From: Brachyspira sp. CAG:484 | Lineage (GTDB): Bacteria > Cyanobacteriota > Vampirovibrionia > Gastranaerophilales > Gastranaerophilaceae | Reading direction: 5' to 3' | Length of the DNA stretch: 39,681 nt | Assembly (NCBI GenBank): GCA_000431315.1 | Contig: HF989733.1 | Location: 65,182 to 104,862 of the forward strand | Shown here: piece by piece, positions 6,653 through 15,795 of the stretch | Layout: every line of letters begins with the position of its first letter | Numbering within the stretch: the stretch's first letter is position 1 | Notes under the pieces: generated by a model | Seen by the model: only the letters and a program-made list of their open reading frames with translations | Told to the model about the DNA's origin: nothing | Databases searched by the model: none | Made by a program: the position numbers and the translations under genes

Positions 6653-7315
6653 ATGCAGATACAATCACAAAACCCGGGAAAATGCCAGCCGAATTTTCAG
6701 GCATTAAGAATTAGTTCGGTTACAAAAGGAAGCCGAAAAATTGATATTTATTCATTAACATCAAAAGATAAATTTTTTGCAGAAAAAATGTTGAATATAG
6801 CAAAAGGTCAGAAGTTTTCTGAAGACAGCAAGCTTTTAGGTGCTCCAAGTGTAAGAAATGTGTATGATACAGCATTGAAAAAAGTTAAACATCTGGATAC
6901 ACATCCTTATGATAGAGTTATTCTTTCTGTTGAAGGCGGAAAGAAAGTTACCGGTGTGCTTAATATAGGCGGTCAGGCTGATTCTGTAGTAGAGGGGCTT
7001 GCTGTTTGGAATAATGATAGATTAACCAGAGATAGTCTTGTTGTGTCTGCTCTAAAAGACACCAGCCGCTCTTACGGAGATTTTTCTGCTCTTATTCTGC
7101 CTACTGCATCAGAGCCGGCTAATACAAAGGCATATTTCAGAAGGCTGGGCTTTAAAACTCCTAAAGACTTTGGCAACAAAGATCTGATGGTAGAGGGAGA
7201 AAATCTTCAGACTGTAATTCCAAAGGCGCAAAAAGCTATGAATGCTGATGAAACAAAAGATTTTACCTACAGATACTATACAGATTTAGCTAAAATGTTT
7301 GATTTAGATGTTTAA
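6653..7315 (+). CDS. Hypothetical protein with GNAT-like C-terminal features, 220 aa
   Basis: An AAAGGAGA site precedes the ATG. The stretch around residues 150-170, ending AYFRRLGFKTPKDFG, resembles motif B of GNAT acetyltransferases (aromatic, x, R-x-L-G-F), and the preceding beta-rich part could be a divergent GNAT fold. No clear acetyl-CoA pyrophosphate loop (Q/R-x-x-G-x-G/A) is visible, so activity is doubtful. The N-terminus is polar and contains P-N-F-Q-A, a short element that resembles P-S-F-G in the gene at 31732. There is no signal peptide or membrane segment. A 10-bp hairpin spans the stop codon. Confidence 0.7.
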   Translation: MQIQSQNPGKCQPNFQALRISSVTKGSRKIDIYSLTSKDKFFAEKMLNIAKGQKFSEDSKLLGAPSVRNVYDTALKKVKHLDTHPYDRVILSVEGGKKVTGVLNIGGQADSVVEGLAVWNNDRLTRDSLVVSALKDTSRSYGDFSALILPTASEPANTKAYFRRLGFKTPKDFGNKDLMVEGENLQTVIPKAQKAMNADETKDFTYRYYTDLAKMFDLDV

Positions 7316-7335
7316 CATCTAAATCAGGCATTTTT
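7301..7335 (+). terminator. Hairpin over the stop codon, weak terminator
   Basis: GATTTAGATG (7301-7310) pairs perfectly with CATCTAAATC (7316-7325). A short T-run follows after 5 nt (7331-7335). The last codons and the stop lie in the hairpin. Confidence 0.55.
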
Positions 7336-7339
7336 ATAG

Positions 7340-7368
7340 TTGACGCTTGATTTAATATCGGTTATGAT
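7340..7368 (+). promoter_or_regulatory. Sigma70 promoter of the glycosyltransferase gene (leaderless)
   Basis: TTGACG (7340-7345) and TATGAT (7363-7368) are separated by exactly 17 nt. The -10 box ends 6 nt before the ATG at 7375, so transcription would start at the start codon. No Shine-Dalgarno sequence is present. Confidence 0.75.
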
Positions 7369-7374
7369 TTTCGT

Positions 7375-8340
7375 ATGCCGGTTATTTCAGTCATAATGCC
7401 TGTATATAATACCAAAGAAAAATTTTTGAGAGAAGCTGTTGAAAGTATATTAAACCAGACTTTCACTGATTTTGAGTTTATTATAATTAATGACGGTTCT
7501 GACAGTATTACTGAGGATATAATACTTTCATATAAGGATTTAAGGATAAAATACCTTAAAAATGAACAGAATCTTGGAATTGTACAGTCTTTGAACAAAG
7601 CTTTAAAGTCAGCCAGCGGAAAGTATATTGCCAGAATGGACGCTGATGATATTTCTATGCCTCACAGGCTTGAGAAACAATATGAATTTATGGAAAATCA
7701 TCCCCAATGCGGTGTATGCGGAACTTATGCGACTGCTTTCGGCAAGGGAAATGAATTATTGAGTCCTCCTTCCGAGCCTGAGATATTAAAACTCACGTTG
7801 TTATTTAAAAACAACTGTATAGCCCATCCGACTGTTTTGATTAGACGTAAAGTTCTTGAAGAATACTCTTTTCAATATAATGAAGAAGACACTTATGCGG
7901 AAGATTACGGCTTGTGGCTGAGGCTTTTGGATAAAGTTAAATTATATAATATCAGGGAAAGCCTGTTAAATTACAGGGTTCATGACAGTAACATTTCAAA
8001 AGTTTACAGAAAACCTCAACAGAGAATGGCCTGTCATCTGATGTTAAAATTCCAGCATGAATACTTTGGGCTTAGGACAGAAAATCTTGAGGTGCCCTTA
8101 TATAAAATGATTTGCAATCAAAAGCTGGCTTCTTCTGAATTAAGTCAGGTTCTGGACTATTATCTTAATTGGTTTAGAATTGGAGAATTGTTTGAGAAAA
8201 ATATTTACACAAAAAATCAGGTCCTTGGTTTATGTAAAAAAGCGATTTTAAATACTAAACCGGACCTGAAATTTCTTTTTGTAATTTTAAAGCCGCAGCT
8301 TATAACAAAAGTGGCTTTAAGATACCTTAATTTACTTTAA
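7375..8340 (+). CDS. Family 2 glycosyltransferase, 321 aa
   Basis: This is a GT-A fold enzyme that moves a sugar from a nucleotide donor to a glycan or lipid acceptor at the cytoplasmic face of the membrane. The N-terminus VISVIMPVYNTKEKFLREAV, the N-D-G-S motif (residues 39-42) and the metal/UDP-binding D-A-D-D (89-92) are clear. Residues 180-185 (AEDYGLWLRL) carry the E-D-x-x-L-W catalytic region typical of GT2. The C-terminal about 90 residues are helical without a clear membrane span. It stands alone, outside the glycan island, and its 3' end overlaps the convergent gene by 9 nt. The donor and acceptor sugars cannot be inferred. Confidence 0.92.
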   Translation: MPVISVIMPVYNTKEKFLREAVESILNQTFTDFEFIIINDGSDSITEDIILSYKDLRIKYLKNEQNLGIVQSLNKALKSASGKYIARMDADDISMPHRLEKQYEFMENHPQCGVCGTYATAFGKGNELLSPPSEPEILKLTLLFKNNCIAHPTVLIRRKVLEEYSFQYNEEDTYAEDYGLWLRLLDKVKLYNIRESLLNYRVHDSNISKVYRKPQQRMACHLMLKFQHEYFGLRTENLEVPLYKMICNQKLASSELSQVLDYYLNWFRIGELFEKNIYTKNQVLGLCKKAILNTKPDLKFLFVILKPQLITKVALRYLNLL

Positions 8341-8805
8341 ATCTTTAAGGTGTTCGGCATTTCTCTGTCTGATATTTTCAAAAAGGATTTTGACACCATT
8401 GTATTGCGGGCAGTAAGCATAAGGTTTCATATATTTTTCAGCGTCAGTAAGTTCTTTATTAAGTGTTTCGTAATCCTGGTACTGTGCTGCCAGATTAATC
8501 AAAAATCCTGATGCACTTGCTGCATCTTCAAACATATCGCAGTTTTCCATTTTTTTGTAAACTTTAGTTTCGTTTTTGTGTGCTCTTAAAAGAACTTTGC
8601 ACTGGTCGCTTCTTTTCTGGGCAAAAGCTTTTAATGCAAGAATATCATCTTTGTCTTTAGCATAATGTTCATTAGCGAGTTCTCTGTCCTGGCAAATATT
8701 ATTTACACTAACAGACGAAAAAGGTGCTGATATAAGCAGATAAACAATTGCTAAAACAATAGTTGTTACTGTCAAAAAGAAAAGTCTAGGATTTTTAATC
8801 TTCAT
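8332..8805 (-). CDS. Membrane-anchored hypothetical protein, 157 aa
   Basis: Residues 8-30 (FFLTVTTIVLAIVYLLI) form one N-terminal transmembrane anchor after a basic start (KIKNPR), so the rest probably faces the periplasm. Four cysteines (around positions 38, 68, 89 and 133) could form disulfides there. The remainder is helical and resembles degenerate TPR-like or lysozyme-inhibitor-like small envelope proteins, but I recognise no family. A TTGGAGT site supports the start. It converges on the glycosyltransferase with a 9-nt overlap and lies downstream of recJ on the same strand. Confidence 0.75.
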   Translation of the reverse strand: MKIKNPRLFFLTVTTIVLAIVYLLISAPFSSVSVNNICQDRELANEHYAKDKDDILALKAFAQKRSDQCKVLLRAHKNETKVYKKMENCDMFEDAASASGFLINLAAQYQDYETLNKELTDAEKYMKPYAYCPQYNGVKILFENIRQRNAEHLKDLK

Positions 8806-8838
8806 AATTACTCCAAAATTCCGTACCCTATTAATATT

Positions 8839-11208
8839 TTAACCAATATTGCACAAATTGTCAATTTCAGTCAGGTCATCTTCCATAAGACTTTTTTGGA
8901 ATAATTCGCACTCTTCAACCATATTAAGGATTTCAGCATATTTGGGATTGTGTAGAATTTTTGCGAGTTCATCGATGCTAATAAATTCTATTATATAGAA
9001 TGCCGGATTTTTATCTTTAATTTTTACAAAGCCGCATTCCTCAAACAGGTCAAGAAGTGCTGAAATAAGCGGGATTGATTTGCCAAGGTGGCTTGCACAC
9101 CGGCGCAGTTCTACTTTGCCGGCATTATTATTTGCAGCATATCTGAGCATTCCGGAGAATGTTTTAAGAAATTCTTTTTCATCCAGATATTTAATGCTGT
9201 AATTCATCAGATGAATACTGGCCGGGCAAGTTTCTCTTATTATGTTTTCAAATGTTTCTTTGTCGGCAGGGTAGTCGAAAAACATTACAGAATCACATTG
9301 GGAAGATTGTTCGCGTGAGAAGATTTTTTCTGAAATGTTTTTAAAAGGTTTTAGCATTTCAACAATCTGCCGGCTTTCTGCAAAGACTTTAATATTCTGT
9401 TTTGTATTTTTTATATAATCGTTTACCTGAGGAAGGATGTCTGTTTTCTTGCGGTGGTCATAAATTTTGAGTTTTCCTGCATTTTCCGGTTCTTCCCCTT
9501 TTAGGTACTCTGAGTGAATATCATCTATAATTAGCTGTACACTTGTATTTCCCCTAAATTCGTTAATCTGCGGGTGGAAAGCTACATCAAGCGTATCACC
9601 GTTCACAAGTGAAATATCACCTTTCTGCCACCAGATACAGTTAAATTCAGAAGTATCTTTTTGGACAGTTAACCTTAGATGGTTTTTATTCTCACCCATA
9701 AGTCTTTTTTCTTTAATTTTAAGATTTTTCATTGCAAAGACAGGGCTCGGATTTGACGCACCGAACGGTTCCAGCTTTGAAATTTGTTCTACCAGATCAA
9801 CGCTTATATCATCCGGAGTGAGTTCAAGGTCAATTTTAATAAACGGCTTTAGTTCTTTTCCGGTAGTTATTTCTTTTACAGCCTTGTTCAAAAGTTCTTT
9901 TACATTCTTGAAAGGGGTTTTATCCGGGGTGAATGCAAGCCCCGCAGCCATTGAGTGACCGCCGAAGCCGTCAAGAACTTCAGAGATGGAGCTTATTACT
10001 TCGTATAAATGTACGCCTTCAATGCTTCTTGCAGAACACTTTATTTGTTTTGTTTCTTCGGAATATGTCATTAAAAATGTAGGCTTGTAATATTTTTCAA
10101 CAAGTTTTGATGCAACAATACCGATTATTCCGACATGCCATTTTGAGTTAAACAGGACAATAGCAGGATTACGGTTGCCTTCTCTTGTAACCATATCATC
10201 AGCTTCGAGAAAAGTATCCTGGCATAAAGTCTGGCGGATTTTGTTAAATTCTTCAAGGTTATTGATTGCCATTTCTATTTCCTGAGGATTATCGGAAATC
10301 ATAACTTTTATAGCCTCTTCCACAGTATCAAGACGTCCGGAGGCGTTAATTCTAGGGGCAACCCCGAATGCTATAGTTTCGGCAGTAAGACCGTTTTCAA
10401 TACTGTAGCCGGCATTTTCGATTAACCTTTTCAATCCGTAATGTTTTCCTTGTGCTATAAGATCAAGACCTTTGGCAACAATATATCTGTTTTCACCTAC
10501 AAGCGGAACAACATCCGCAACTGTTCCGACTGCTGCATATGGAAGTATTGAGGAGATAAATTCCGTTTTGTTATAGTGCTGCAGAAGGGAAGTTGCAACT
10601 TTGAATGCTACACCCACACCGGCAAGCGATGTCAGTGAGGTAATTTCTTTTGTTGAAAGATTTTCATCAAGTGCGTTCTGTGCCTTCGGATTAATAATGC
10701 CAAAAGCATTAGGAAGCTCTTCCGGTGCTTCGTGATGGTCTGTTATTATAACATCTATTTTAAAACTGTTTATAAAATTAACAGCCTCAACATCGGAAAT
10801 TCCGCAGTCAACAGAGATTATAAGTTTAGGTTTGAGGGCGGTCATGAGTTTTACAAGCGCCTTTGTATCAAAGCCATGTCCTTCTTTTTCCCTGTCCGGT
10901 ATGAAGTAGCTTACATTTGCTCCAAGGTGGCTGAAAGTTCTGTAAAGAAGCGATGTTGAAGTTACGCCATCAGCATCAAAGTCGCCGTATATAACGATTT
11001 TTTCCTCATTGTCAATTGCCTTTGCCAGTCTGGCAGTACATTTTGCCATATCCGTAAAAACATTCGGATCAGAAGGTGTGACAGAAAGAGGGTTTAAAAA
11101 TTCTTCAATATCTTTTTCACCTGTAATTCCGCGTGAGGCAAGCAGTCTTTTTATCAAAGACTTTTCACCTGTTTCATTTCTGTTATAAATCCATTCCTTA
11201 AAAGTCAT
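8839..11208 (-). CDS. recJ: Single-stranded-DNA-specific exonuclease RecJ, 789 aa
   Basis: RecJ degrades ssDNA 5' to 3' in recombination and mismatch/base-excision repair. The DHH phosphoesterase motifs are in order: GDFDADGVTS (about 75-84), VDCGISD, T-D-H-H-E (about 157-161), and the DHHA1 motif GGHSMAAG (about 410). An OB-fold (about 465-575) and a C-terminal extension of about 200 residues follow, as in the longer RecJ forms of Firmicutes and Cyanobacteria. I chose ATG 11208 (MTFKEW), which has a GGGTAGGA site, over the TTG four codons upstream. The next gene downstream on the strand is the membrane protein at 8332. Confidence 0.95.
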   Translation of the reverse strand: MTFKEWIYNRNETGEKSLIKRLLASRGITGEKDIEEFLNPLSVTPSDPNVFTDMAKCTARLAKAIDNEEKIVIYGDFDADGVTSTSLLYRTFSHLGANVSYFIPDREKEGHGFDTKALVKLMTALKPKLIISVDCGISDVEAVNFINSFKIDVIITDHHEAPEELPNAFGIINPKAQNALDENLSTKEITSLTSLAGVGVAFKVATSLLQHYNKTEFISSILPYAAVGTVADVVPLVGENRYIVAKGLDLIAQGKHYGLKRLIENAGYSIENGLTAETIAFGVAPRINASGRLDTVEEAIKVMISDNPQEIEMAINNLEEFNKIRQTLCQDTFLEADDMVTREGNRNPAIVLFNSKWHVGIIGIVASKLVEKYYKPTFLMTYSEETKQIKCSARSIEGVHLYEVISSISEVLDGFGGHSMAAGLAFTPDKTPFKNVKELLNKAVKEITTGKELKPFIKIDLELTPDDISVDLVEQISKLEPFGASNPSPVFAMKNLKIKEKRLMGENKNHLRLTVQKDTSEFNCIWWQKGDISLVNGDTLDVAFHPQINEFRGNTSVQLIIDDIHSEYLKGEEPENAGKLKIYDHRKKTDILPQVNDYIKNTKQNIKVFAESRQIVEMLKPFKNISEKIFSREQSSQCDSVMFFDYPADKETFENIIRETCPASIHLMNYSIKYLDEKEFLKTFSGMLRYAANNNAGKVELRRCASHLGKSIPLISALLDLFEECGFVKIKDKNPAFYIIEFISIDELAKILHNPKYAEILNMVEECELFQKSLMEDDLTEIDNLCNIG

Positions 11209-11277
11209 TATCCTACCCAATCTTTTTTACATAATAGCATAAAAAATAAAAAGTTTTCTAATACAACGGGCTGAAAA

Positions 11278-11310
11278 AATAAGGTTTATCTTCAAAAGAT
11301 AAACCTTATT
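11278..11310 (-). terminator. 15-bp perfect hairpin terminator
   Basis: 11278-11292 pairs perfectly with 11296-11310 around a 3-nt loop. On the minus strand it is followed by TTTTTTC, so it ends a leftward transcript coming from the EF-hand gene or from the 11311-11530 region. Confidence 0.85.
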
Positions 11311-11530
11311 AAAATTTTCCCTTTTTCTAGCACATAGTGTGCGTTATCAGAATATGTCACTAAATAAATATTTTTTCCGGTTCGCATCTTTCTGCCGGTT
11401 CTAATCAGCCGTATAGCTGCTCACCTTTTCTAACGTCATTCTATATTCCGAGATAAGGAATGTGACAGGATTTTCCGGGCGTTTTGCGGGATATTCCTGC
11501 TTATATATGCTGTTTCAGACTTTAGCTCCT
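11311..11530 (-). other. 220-nt region with hairpins, candidate ncRNA or decayed coding sequence
   Basis: This lies between the EF-hand gene and its terminator. Short perfect hairpins occur at 11330-11342 (GCACA/TGTGC), 11445-11461 (ATTCC/GGAAT) and 11488-11502. One minus-strand frame is open from 11514 to 11347 apart from a single TAG at 11403-11401, and a second frame is open across 11380-11285. Neither has a good ribosome-binding site. It could be a long structured 3' UTR, a processed small RNA, or the relic of a small gene. It matches none of 6S, tmRNA, SRP RNA or RNase P that I can recognise. Confidence 0.35.
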
Positions 11531-11532
11531 GT

Positions 11533-12093
11533 TTATGATGAACTGCTGTTTTTGTATTTATAACTTAGCAGGCTGTAACTGTCAGAAGTTGAGCTGGATT
11601 CGCTTCCGTAGAATACGGACATATCGCTTGCTCTTTTGTTTGCAAATTCATCCATTTTTTCCTGTTTGGATGAATCAACATTATATGCAGTAATTTCAGC
11701 ACTTGTAATTCTTCCGTCATGGTTAGCATCCATTTCATCAAAATGTTCCAGGATATTGTTGATTGTATCTGCTGAAAGTCCGCTTGCTCCTGATGCGTAC
11801 ATCTGGGTCAATTCTTCTCTGGTTAGACCCTGGCTTGACATACGGTTTGTAAGATTTTGCATTTCCTCTGCTGAAATTATTCCATCATTATCTTTATCAA
11901 TACTGTTGAAGTTTGACTGCAAATAAGATGCAAATGTTTGGTTTATATACGGGTATTTGGTTGAATCTGTTCTTGCCTCTGTGATGTTATCCAGTGTTAA
12001 ACCATCCGGATACTGGGATGCAAGATAGGAATATGTGTTGGTTAAACCTGCATATATGCCTGTTAACAGCGAATTTCCGTTTAAGTTTGCCAT
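11533..12093 (-). CDS. EF-hand calcium-binding protein, 186 aa
   Basis: Two canonical 12-residue EF-hand loops are visible: D66-K-D-N-D-G to E77, and D122-A-N-H-D-G to E133. All calcium-ligand positions are filled, including the final Glu. The helices around them fit a paired EF-hand domain. There is no signal peptide, membrane segment or cysteine, so it appears cytosolic. The C-terminus is Ser-rich (SSSTSDSYS and a final SSSS). An AGGAG site lies about 8 nt before the ATG. The role is unknown: calcium buffer or sensor are both possible. It is followed by a 220-nt structured region and a strong terminator. Confidence 0.88.
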   Translation of the reverse strand: MANLNGNSLLTGIYAGLTNTYSYLASQYPDGLTLDNITEARTDSTKYPYINQTFASYLQSNFNSIDKDNDGIISAEEMQNLTNRMSSQGLTREELTQMYASGASGLSADTINNILEHFDEMDANHDGRITSAEITAYNVDSSKQEKMDEFANKRASDMSVFYGSESSSTSDSYSLLSYKYKNSSSS

Positions 12094-12180
12094 AAAAGCT
12101 CTCCTGATTTTTAAGTCATGATTATTTTAATGATTTTTTCAAAAATGTCAACCCCCTGCAAATGCAGAAGATTAAAAAGT

Positions 12181-13467
12181 TTAGAGCAAAATCTGGGTGC
12201 CGAAAATAATTCTGTGGCTGTCCTGTTCCCTTTCATTCTGGCAGAAAACATAGTTTAGAATTAATCTGAGAGCCTGACCTTTTATAAAGTAATTAATGCC
12301 CGCTGTATATTCACGCCTCATATCATCGCCAATATCCATATTCGGGTCAAACTGGTCATAACGCGCCAGAACGTGTAACTTCTGTGTAATCCTGTAGCTT
12401 ACAGTACTGTAAAAACCGTTTGCCCGGTCCTGGCTTAATACTCTGCCGTTGTAGCCGTCCGCGTATGAATATTCAAAGTTTGCCATAAATTTTTTATAAT
12501 GATATGCAGCATAAAAACCGGTTGTTGTATATGTAAAATCATTATGTCCGGCATTCAAACCGCCGCCAAGAATTAATGTTCCATAGCGTCCGTCAGTTTT
12601 TCCGAGAGGTTTGAAGTTTACCCAGCCGGTGAATTCTGTACCGGGAAAGAATTGACGCCAGAAACGGTCAGAACTGTTAAGTGCTAAACTATAGTCTGCT
12701 AAATCATAGTTCCCTACAACACGTACACCAAGAGCTCTTGTGTTTGCAAAATTCCTTGCAATCTGGGAACGAAATGCAAAAGGCAATGTATAAGAGCTTG
12801 CACCTCCGTCAACACCTACCTGATTTCTTGAATTACCAACGATAATTTTATGATGCGGAATTTTTGAGTTAACTATGTAGGCATCTGTTATAAGGTTCTG
12901 CATAAAGCTTCTGTCGCTTGCAGGTTTGAAGTTGAACTGGAGTTTAAAGTCTGTATTCTTATCTTTGAAATCTCCTACGATGCCTGCTTCCAGAATATTT
13001 AAATCATACTCTGTATCATAGTCGCTACCTTGAAAAAAGCTGTTAAAATTTCCCTGAAAAGCGCCGTAAAACCTTATTTTGTCAACAGGTCCTTTTTCAA
13101 ATCTATGCGTTAATTCATCTTCCAGCAAGTAGGATGGAATAGATGTTCTTTCCAGCTTCTTTTTATATATTCTGCCAAATAAGGATTCCTCTTCAATTTT
13201 GAAAGGATGTTCATCCTCTTTGTTTGTATCAATCAGCGTATCAAATATTGAAAATTCGACGTTTGTGTTATCAAGTACATCATCATCATTTTTCGGGGTG
13301 AACGAATTTTTCGGAAGCTTTTTGATGTCGTCTTTTGAAACATCAAGCATGATGACATCGGGTTTTTTATTTTTTGCATCATAATCAGCTGCTTCCTCCG
13401 ACGCAAACACTGTCGGGGCAAGCAATACCGCGGCAAATATCATCGCTATTCTAAAAAGGCTGTTCAC
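12181..13467 (-). CDS. Outer-membrane porin of the OprO/OprP (Porin_O_P) type, 428 aa
   Basis: A signal peptide (cleavage near PTVFA-SEE, residue 22-23) is followed by about 100 polar residues rich in D and K. From about residue 125 there are alternating amphipathic strands typical of a 16-strand barrel, with family-like elements such as RFYGAFQGNFN, ARYDQFDPN and a C-terminal strand HRIIFGTQILL. It would let anions such as phosphate cross the outer membrane, which implies a diderm cell. The start is GTG, with TATAAT 8 nt upstream and no Shine-Dalgarno sequence. A later ATG (codon 9) would shorten the signal peptide and lose its Arg. It is divergent from the decarboxylase. Confidence 0.85.
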   Translation of the reverse strand: MNSLFRIAMIFAAVLLAPTVFASEEAADYDAKNKKPDVIMLDVSKDDIKKLPKNSFTPKNDDDVLDNTNVEFSIFDTLIDTNKEDEHPFKIEEESLFGRIYKKKLERTSIPSYLLEDELTHRFEKGPVDKIRFYGAFQGNFNSFFQGSDYDTEYDLNILEAGIVGDFKDKNTDFKLQFNFKPASDRSFMQNLITDAYIVNSKIPHHKIIVGNSRNQVGVDGGASSYTLPFAFRSQIARNFANTRALGVRVVGNYDLADYSLALNSSDRFWRQFFPGTEFTGWVNFKPLGKTDGRYGTLILGGGLNAGHNDFTYTTTGFYAAYHYKKFMANFEYSYADGYNGRVLSQDRANGFYSTVSYRITQKLHVLARYDQFDPNMDIGDDMRREYTAGINYFIKGQALRLILNYVFCQNEREQDSHRIIFGTQILL

Positions 13468-13492
13468 AAATATTAATTATACCACAAAACAC

Positions 13493-13522
13493 TTGCAAAT
13501 CATGATTTTTTTATTGTATATT
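13493..13522 (+). promoter_or_regulatory. Promoter of the decarboxylase gene (leaderless)
   Basis: TTGCAA (13493-13498) and TATATT (13517-13522) are separated by 18 nt. The -10 ends 6 nt before the ATG at 13529. The divergent porin -10 box (13481-13476, minus strand) is only 12 nt away, so the two promoters may influence each other. Confidence 0.6.
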
Positions 13523-13528
13523 TTTATT

Positions 13529-14953
13529 ATGACAAATGTAATAAAGAATAAAAAAACTGTTAAAGTTAAAGCCCCGATAGTTGATGCCCTTAAACAAGCC
13601 TATGAAAACCCGACATATCAGTTTCATATTCCTGGACATACAAAAGGCAACGGCTCCCTGCCGGAATTTAAAAAGCTTATCGGAAAAAAAGCTCTTTCTA
13701 TAGACACAACCGATGAGTTTGACAACCTTGGAACACTTCACCCTGCTACAGGACCGATAAAGGAGGCTCAGGAGCTTGCAGCAAAGGCTTTTGGCGCTAA
13801 AAAAACGTTTTTCCTGTTAAATGGTTCAACTGCCGGCAATCTTGCTCTTGCTATGGGTTTAACTAAAAAAGGACAGAAAATTATTACAAACAGAAATTGT
13901 CACCGCTCTGTTTTGACAGGGATGATTATATCAGGGGCTGAACCTTTGTGGCTTATTCCTGAAAGATTTGAGGAATGGGGCATATGGGGTAATGTTAATC
14001 CGGAAAGCGTTGAAGAGATGCTTAAAATGCACGATGACGCCGCAATGGTATGGATTACAAACCCGACTTATGAAGGTGTTGTTTCTGATATAAAATCTAT
14101 TTCCGCGATATGTAAACGCTACGGAGTTCCTTTAATTGTGGATGAGGCACATGCGTGTCTTTGGAATTTTAATAAACATCTACCAACACCTGCACTTCAG
14201 TTAGGTGCTGATGCTGTTGTCCACTCGCTTCATAAAACAGGCGGCAGTATGAGCCAGAGTTCAATGCTGCATATTGCAGAAGGGTCAATGATAGATGTTG
14301 ATGCTGTTGAGAAAGCTTTAAAATTACTGCATACAACAAGTCCTTCGCTTATGCTTCTTGCAAGTTTGGATGCTGCTCGTGCAAATCTTGACAGCGTGCG
14401 CGGAAGAAAACAGCTTGAGCGCGCAATTTCCAATGCTAAATATCTGCGCCGCGAAATTGAAAAACTTGAGCATATACATGATTTGAAGCCTGATTTCGGT
14501 TATATGACAGATGTTACAAAAGTATTTATAAGAGCAGACGGGCTTTCAGGAAAAAGACTTGAATCAATTCTGGAGATTGATTTTAATATAGAGGTTGAAA
14601 GCGCATCTGATGCCGGATTACTGTTGTTGTCAAACATTGGCAATACAAGACGTGATATGGAATATCTTGTAAAATGCCTCCAAAAAATTGACAGGACAAA
14701 ATATTCAGACATTTGTTACCTTGAAAACAAAAAACATATGCCTATGCTTACTCCGGTAATTAAAATGAGCCTTAGAGATGCTTTTTATTCAGCTAAAGCA
14801 ACAATTCCTAAAGATTTAGCCGTAGGCAGAATTGCAGCAGAAGTAATCGCTGAATGTCCTCCGGGAATTGCTGTTCTGCTTCCCGGTGAATTGATTACAG
14901 AAGCACATCTTCCTTATTTGGCAGACTACGACTTCATTGAGGTAATCAAGTAA
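13529..14953 (+). CDS. Orn/Lys/Arg decarboxylase family protein (PLP), 474 aa
   Basis: This is a fold-type I PLP decarboxylase that converts arginine, lysine or ornithine to agmatine, cadaverine or putrescine. The major domain shows H-I-P-G-H-T-K-G-N-G near the N-terminus, LNGSTAGN, the cofactor-contacting D-E-A-H (about 203-206) and the Schiff-base lysine in HSLHKTGG (about K236). The C-terminal domain ends with P-P-G-I-A-V-L-L-P-G-E, where the substrate pocket closes. The length fits the short Bacillus SpeA-type enzymes, which lack the N-terminal wing domain of E. coli CadA/AdiA. Arginine is the likeliest substrate by that relationship, but residues alone do not prove it. I used the ATG at 13529, not the upstream TTG at 13493, because the latter falls in the -35 box. 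Confidence 0.92.
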   Translation: MTNVIKNKKTVKVKAPIVDALKQAYENPTYQFHIPGHTKGNGSLPEFKKLIGKKALSIDTTDEFDNLGTLHPATGPIKEAQELAAKAFGAKKTFFLLNGSTAGNLALAMGLTKKGQKIITNRNCHRSVLTGMIISGAEPLWLIPERFEEWGIWGNVNPESVEEMLKMHDDAAMVWITNPTYEGVVSDIKSISAICKRYGVPLIVDEAHACLWNFNKHLPTPALQLGADAVVHSLHKTGGSMSQSSMLHIAEGSMIDVDAVEKALKLLHTTSPSLMLLASLDAARANLDSVRGRKQLERAISNAKYLRREIEKLEHIHDLKPDFGYMTDVTKVFIRADGLSGKRLESILEIDFNIEVESASDAGLLLLSNIGNTRRDMEYLVKCLQKIDRTKYSDICYLENKKHMPMLTPVIKMSLRDAFYSAKATIPKDLAVGRIAAEVIAECPPGIAVLLPGELITEAHLPYLADYDFIEVIK

Positions 14954-15168
14954 TCGTCAAATTTTTTGCTGTACCATATACTTTTTGTATGCACAGGATT
15001 TTTGCTGTAAAATCATTTGCTTTACTGAAGCAATTAAGTTGTTTTAATCACAAAAATAATTTGCTCGCAGAAATACTTCAAAGCTGGTAGCTTTTGCCTT
15101 GATACTCCTGACATTGGCAGTACTCCGTTTATATGTAAATACCACGACTATCCTGAAATATGCGGATA

Positions 15169-15795
15169 TTACCTGATAAAATTAGTCCAGATTTTTTCTT
15201 CAGTCTGTGCAGGTGTAATACCGCAATTTTTGCCGGCTTCAATACATTTCAGTATCCAAGCCATATTTCTTCCAAGAATACGCATAATCTGGCATCCTTC
15301 TTCATCTTTTAAGACATCTTCTGCCTTTGAGCCATGAACCATGTTCCAGTAATTTGATGAAATAACAGGCATCTGGTTAATTGTAAAATGTTTTGTTATT
15401 GCATCAAGCGATGCGGATGTTCCTGCCCGTCTAGCAGATACAACAGCTGAAGCCGGTTTATGTCTGAATACCGCTGAACCGGCATAAAATAATCTATCCA
15501 TTAAAGATAATAATCTTCCGCTCGGGTGTGCATAATAAACAGGAGAACCAAATACAAATCCGTCTGCATCTTTTGCTTTGTCTAAAATTTCATTAACAAT
15601 ATCATCTTTAAATATACACTGGTTATCCAGCTTTCTGCAAGCTCCACAGCCTATGCAGTCGCGAATTGCACCGGAACCTAGCTGAATGATTTCAGTTTCG
15701 ATGCCTTCTTTGTTTAACTCGTCTGCAACTATACTCAATGCAGTAAATGTGCAGCCTTCTTTGTGAGAGCTGCTGTTAAATAATAATACTTTCAT
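15169..15795 (-). CDS. Flavodoxin-fold NAD(P)H:FMN reductase / iron-sulfur flavoprotein-like, 208 aa
   Basis: The flavodoxin-like start KVLLFNSSSHKEGCTFTAL binds FMN phosphate. G-C-I-G-C-G-A-C (residues 48-55), with another Cys at about 62, resembles the compact Cys cluster of iron-sulfur flavoproteins, and F-G-S-P-V-Y-Y-A is the second FMN-contacting loop. It would be a cytosolic flavin reductase or quinone/nitro reductase. Its ATG overlaps the final base of the upstream TPR gene, so the two are translationally coupled. A distant paralogue is encoded at 16638 on the other strand. Confidence 0.88.
   Translation of the reverse strand: MKVLLFNSSSHKEGCTFTALSIVADELNKEGIETEIIQLGSGAIRDCIGCGACRKLDNQCIFKDDIVNEILDKAKDADGFVFGSPVYYAHPSGRLLSLMDRLFYAGSAVFRHKPASAVVSARRAGTSASLDAITKHFTINQMPVISSNYWNMVHGSKAEDVLKDEEGCQIMRILGRNMAWILKCIEAGKNCGITPAQTEEKIWTNFIR

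Noticed and set aside
11311..11530. Known RNA such as 6S, tmRNA, SRP RNA or RNase P
   Set aside because: None of their conserved sequence blocks could be found on either strand.
15055..15180. A plus-strand frame between the decarboxylase and flavoprotein genes that reads like protein with three cysteines
   Set aside because: It has no start codon or ribosome-binding site and runs antisense into the flavoprotein gene.
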